From Abditibacteriaceae bacterium (lineage in GTDB: Bacteria > Armatimonadota > Abditibacteriia > Abditibacteriales > Abditibacteriaceae), in contig JAFAZH010000025.1 of NCBI GenBank assembly GCA_019239895.1, positions 124,001-188,000 of the forward strand: a DNA stretch of 64,000 nucleotides. The letters run 5' to 3'. Numbering within the stretch: position 1 is the first letter of the stretch; each line of letters starts with the position of its first letter. The notes under the pieces were generated by a model, which did not search any database, was not told the origin of the DNA, and saw nothing but the letters and a program-made list of their open reading frames with translations. Both the position numbers and the translations under genes were made by a program. Below, in pieces: positions 61,888 to 64,000 of the stretch.

Positions 61888-63259
61888 GGATATTGAAAAG
61901 AGGCTCGACCACTACTACCACAAGCCTGAATTTGAAATTGAGGCTAACCGCATTGCGGCGAGTCCCTATCCGAAAAAAGAACTGGGAGAACTGTGTTTTC
62001 AAATAACAGACGGGACTCACTTCACCCCAGCCTACGTCGACGCAGGTATTCCCTTTATTAGCGTAAAGGATGTGCGCGAATTTGAAATCTCATTTGAAGA
62101 AACCAAATTTGTCTCTGAAGAAGAACATAAAACACTCACTTTGCGCTGCAACCCCCAACCTGGCGATATTTTGCTCACAAAGGTCGGGACAATAGGCTTG
62201 GCTGCGGTGATTCCACCCACCGCCCCCACATTCGATCTCTTTGTAAGCGTTTGTCTACTTAAAATTGATACCAGCCAGGCTTTGCCCGAATTCCTATGTG
62301 CTGTCTTTAATACCCACATCGCTCGCACCCAATTCACCCGGCACCTAAAAGGTATTGGCGTTCCCGATTTGCATCTGGAGAACATTAGAGAATGCCAAAT
62401 CTCCCTTCCTCCACTCGACACACAGCGCGAACTGGTGGCACAACTCGACGCGGCGCGGGCACAACGCGCTAAGCGATTAGCTGATGCTGACGCGCTACTA
62501 ACGGGACTGGATGATTTTCTATTAGATGAACTAAAACTCACAGTCCCACAAACTCCTGCGCGCCTAACTTATGCAGTGAAGGCAAAGAATGCTGTAACGC
62601 GCTTTGATCCTTCTTATCACTCACCTCATTTCAAATCTTTGAGAGCCGTGATAGACGCTTGTGGTCATCCAGTTCTCACTGTTTCTCAGATAGTAATCGC
62701 CATGAGAACAGGATTTGCGGCAGGGCGCGAAGCCCAAGCAGACAACGGTGAACAAGGTGTGCTACAGGCCCGCCCCATGAATATTACGCCCAATGGCGAA
62801 TTTTCACTCCAAAAAAGCAAATACGTACCGGCAGGGAGCTTTTCAGAGTCTGAAGTCTTGCAAAAGAATGAATTGCTGTTCAACAACACTAACTCAACAA
62901 TGTGGGTAGGGAAGTCGGCTGTTTTTGATAGTGAAGTGCAATGTGTTTGCTCCAATCATATAACGAGAATTCAAGTAAGAAGCGAATTAGTGAATTCCTT
63001 TTATTTAGCCGCTCTATTCAACACTCTCCGCGCTCAAGGGTTGTTTGGCCTTTTGGCTACGAATTTCAACAATCAGGCAGGTGTTAACATTGAAACTTTA
63101 GGGCAGTTGCGAGTTCCTGTGCCGTCACTTGAAACGCAGAAACGCATTGCCAAAGAAGTGCAAAGCCGCCGCGAACGCGCCCGCATTTTGCGCGCCGAGG
63201 CCGAGCGCGATTGGGACGCCGCCAAAGCCAAGTTTGAAGCGGCGTTGTTGGGACAATGA
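61877..63259 (+). CDS. Specificity subunit (HsdS/BcgI-B-like)
   Basis: Protein of 460 aa with two target-recognition domains. The first (about 30-175) contains LGELCFQITDGTHFTPAYVDAGIPFISVKDV and closes GIGVPDLHLENIRECQISLPPLDTQRELVAQLD, followed by a coiled-coil spacer. The second (about 230-420) ends NNQAGVNIETLGQLRVPVPSLETQKRIAKEVQSRRERA, with a second coiled coil. This gives a bipartite recognition site. Start is GTG 61877; the frame extends upstream (ELSYFAVRRGD) without another start codon. Translation start lies in a hairpin (61843-61887). It follows its partner by 35 bp. Confidence 0.85.
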   Translation: MRRGDIEKRLDHYYHKPEFEIEANRIAASPYPKKELGELCFQITDGTHFTPAYVDAGIPFISVKDVREFEISFEETKFVSEEEHKTLTLRCNPQPGDILLTKVGTIGLAAVIPPTAPTFDLFVSVCLLKIDTSQALPEFLCAVFNTHIARTQFTRHLKGIGVPDLHLENIRECQISLPPLDTQRELVAQLDAARAQRAKRLADADALLTGLDDFLLDELKLTVPQTPARLTYAVKAKNAVTRFDPSYHSPHFKSLRAVIDACGHPVLTVSQIVIAMRTGFAAGREAQADNGEQGVLQARPMNITPNGEFSLQKSKYVPAGSFSESEVLQKNELLFNNTNSTMWVGKSAVFDSEVQCVCSNHITRIQVRSELVNSFYLAALFNTLRAQGLFGLLATNFNNQAGVNIETLGQLRVPVPSLETQKRIAKEVQSRRERARILRAEAERDWDAAKAKFEAALLGQ

Positions 63260-63347
63260 CAAAGTTGTTACTGGTGTTCGCAGTTGAGGAATCTTGCAGT
63301 AATTCGTGGCCCCTGGAAATGTTAAAATTATCATTGGAGGTCAGACG

Positions 63348-63581
63348 ATGGCTCAAACCTACGAGGCGATTTATGAAAATGGGATTTTTCGCCCGGTGCA
63401 AGACTTGCCAGCCACCCTTGCCGAAGGCCAGCACGTTCGTGTCGTGGTTGATACGGAGCAGACGCCGGATATTCTGCAACTGGCCGCCCAGGTTTACAGC
63501 GGCTTATCACCAGATCAAGTGCGCGAAGTCGAAGCCATTGCGCTGGAACGCCGCGACTTCTTCACTCATCAGGATTCCTGA
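63348..63581 (+). CDS. AF2212-like antitoxin of a VapBC-type pair
   Basis: Small protein of 77 aa starting MAQTYEAIYENGIFRPVQ, the pattern of the AF2212/DUF104 antitoxins; the rest is a helix (DQVREVEAIALERRDFF) that should wrap the toxin. GGAGG 7 nt upstream supports ATG 63348 over an earlier start in the same frame. It overlaps the toxin gene by 1 nt (TGATG). It neutralises the PIN-domain RNase next to it and probably represses its own promoter. Confidence 0.82.
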   Translation: MAQTYEAIYENGIFRPVQDLPATLAEGQHVRVVVDTEQTPDILQLAAQVYSGLSPDQVREVEAIALERRDFFTHQDS

Positions 63582-63991
63582 TGCCACCCAAAGCCCTCCT
63601 CGATACAGACATTTTGTCAGCCCTCATGCGTCAACAGCCCGCAGCGGTGGCAGAGGCCAAGCCTTACCTGGCGGCTCATGTCCAACTCACCTTTTCCCTC
63701 ATCACTCGCTATGAAATCTTACGTGGCCTCAAGGCCAAGGGAGCAACGACTCAATTGGCGGCTTTCGAGCGTTTCTGCCAGGCTAATGAAGTTCTGCCCC
63801 TGACGGAGAACATCATTATGCGAGCCGCCGACATATACGCTGATTTATATAAACGTGGGCAGTTAATTGGAGATGCAGACATTCTCATTGCCGCCACAGC
63901 GCAAGAGGAAAGCTTGATCTTAATCACGAATAATGAAAATCATCTGGGACGTGTTGCAGGGTTGACGGTAGAAAACTGGCTCAAGCCATAA
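63581..63991 (+). CDS. VapC-like PIN-domain toxin
   Basis: PIN-domain RNase of 136 aa. The four acidic residues expected are in LLDTDILSAL (Asp8/Asp10), TRYEILRG (Glu), GDADILIAATA (Asp) and, weakly, the C-terminal NNENHLGRV. As a toxin it would cut tRNA or rRNA when its antitoxin is lost. It starts at ATG 63581, which overlaps the antitoxin stop. It lies next to the restriction-modification genes, where addiction modules often occur. Confidence 0.85.
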   Translation: MPPKALLDTDILSALMRQQPAAVAEAKPYLAAHVQLTFSLITRYEILRGLKAKGATTQLAAFERFCQANEVLPLTENIIMRAADIYADLYKRGQLIGDADILIAATAQEESLILITNNENHLGRVAGLTVENWLKP

Positions 63992-64000
63992 CACCAGCAA

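Noticed and set aside
60006..63991. Prophage or integrative element at the right end
   Set aside because: No integrase, structural, or attachment-site features; only restriction-modification and toxin-antitoxin genes.

Overview
The window reads as chromosome of a diderm (outer-membrane) bacterium of medium GC. A TolC-type channel, MltG, RuvX, QueG and a tRNA-Leu are all bacterial. Carbohydrate genes (DUF4832-type, GH43-like, GH42-like, Gfo/Idh/MocA), YfhO-type membrane proteins and many short palindromic repeats fit lineages such as Armatimonadota, Acidobacteriota or Planctomycetota. Armatimonadota is my best guess and a weak one, because no 16S or marker gene is present to decide it.

Layout. 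1-3714 (minus): PepSY protein, OmpR-type regulator, sensor kinase and a TolC-family protein cut by the window edge. 4123-7542: transhydrogenase SthA, facing MltG and RuvX. 7704-17000 (plus): a secreted beta-propeller protein, a possible 35-aa membrane peptide, two large GT-C/YfhO-type membrane proteins, a GNAT protein, and a two-gene unit of a JAMM metallo-isopeptidase-like protein with a small partner. 17040-27904: a 1205-aa secreted multi-domain protein, an SDR, a thioesterase/acyl-CoA dehydrogenase fusion, an MA-type metallopeptidase, a NYN-domain RNase-like protein, QueG and tRNA-Leu(CAA). 28121-43935: a secreted beta-strand-repeat protein, two Gfo/Idh/MocA oxidoreductases and glycosidase-like genes interrupted by a broken type IIG restriction-modification gene, a CBM6/peptidase gene split by a stop, and an APC transporter. 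44004-52945 (minus): eight-gene glycoconjugate operon (two epimerases, an MDR dehydrogenase, a GT4, three CgeB-type glycosyltransferases, a methyltransferase), followed upstream by a core-less IS1595-like transposase. 53772-59799 (minus): a GH42-like protein, an M28 peptidase/AAC(3) fusion and a methyltransferase. 60006-63991 (plus): a BcgI-like restriction-modification pair (nuclease-methylase plus specificity subunit) and a VapBC-type toxin-antitoxin pair, forming a small defence island.

Two themes stand out. First, at least four families of short palindromic, MITE-like elements are scattered here, and several have become protein-coding: in-frame inside tolC, at the translated N-terminus of mltG, and at the C-terminal tails of sthA and the 903-aa propeller gene. 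Second, there are several unusual fusions or units: an FlK-like thioesterase joined to an acyl-CoA dehydrogenase, an M28 peptidase joined to an AAC(3) domain, and the JAMM/small-protein pair. Recent damage is visible in two genes: a 17-bp tandem duplication shifts the frame of the type IIG enzyme, and a TAA splits the CBM6-peptidase. All functions are inferred from reading the sequence; no database search was run.
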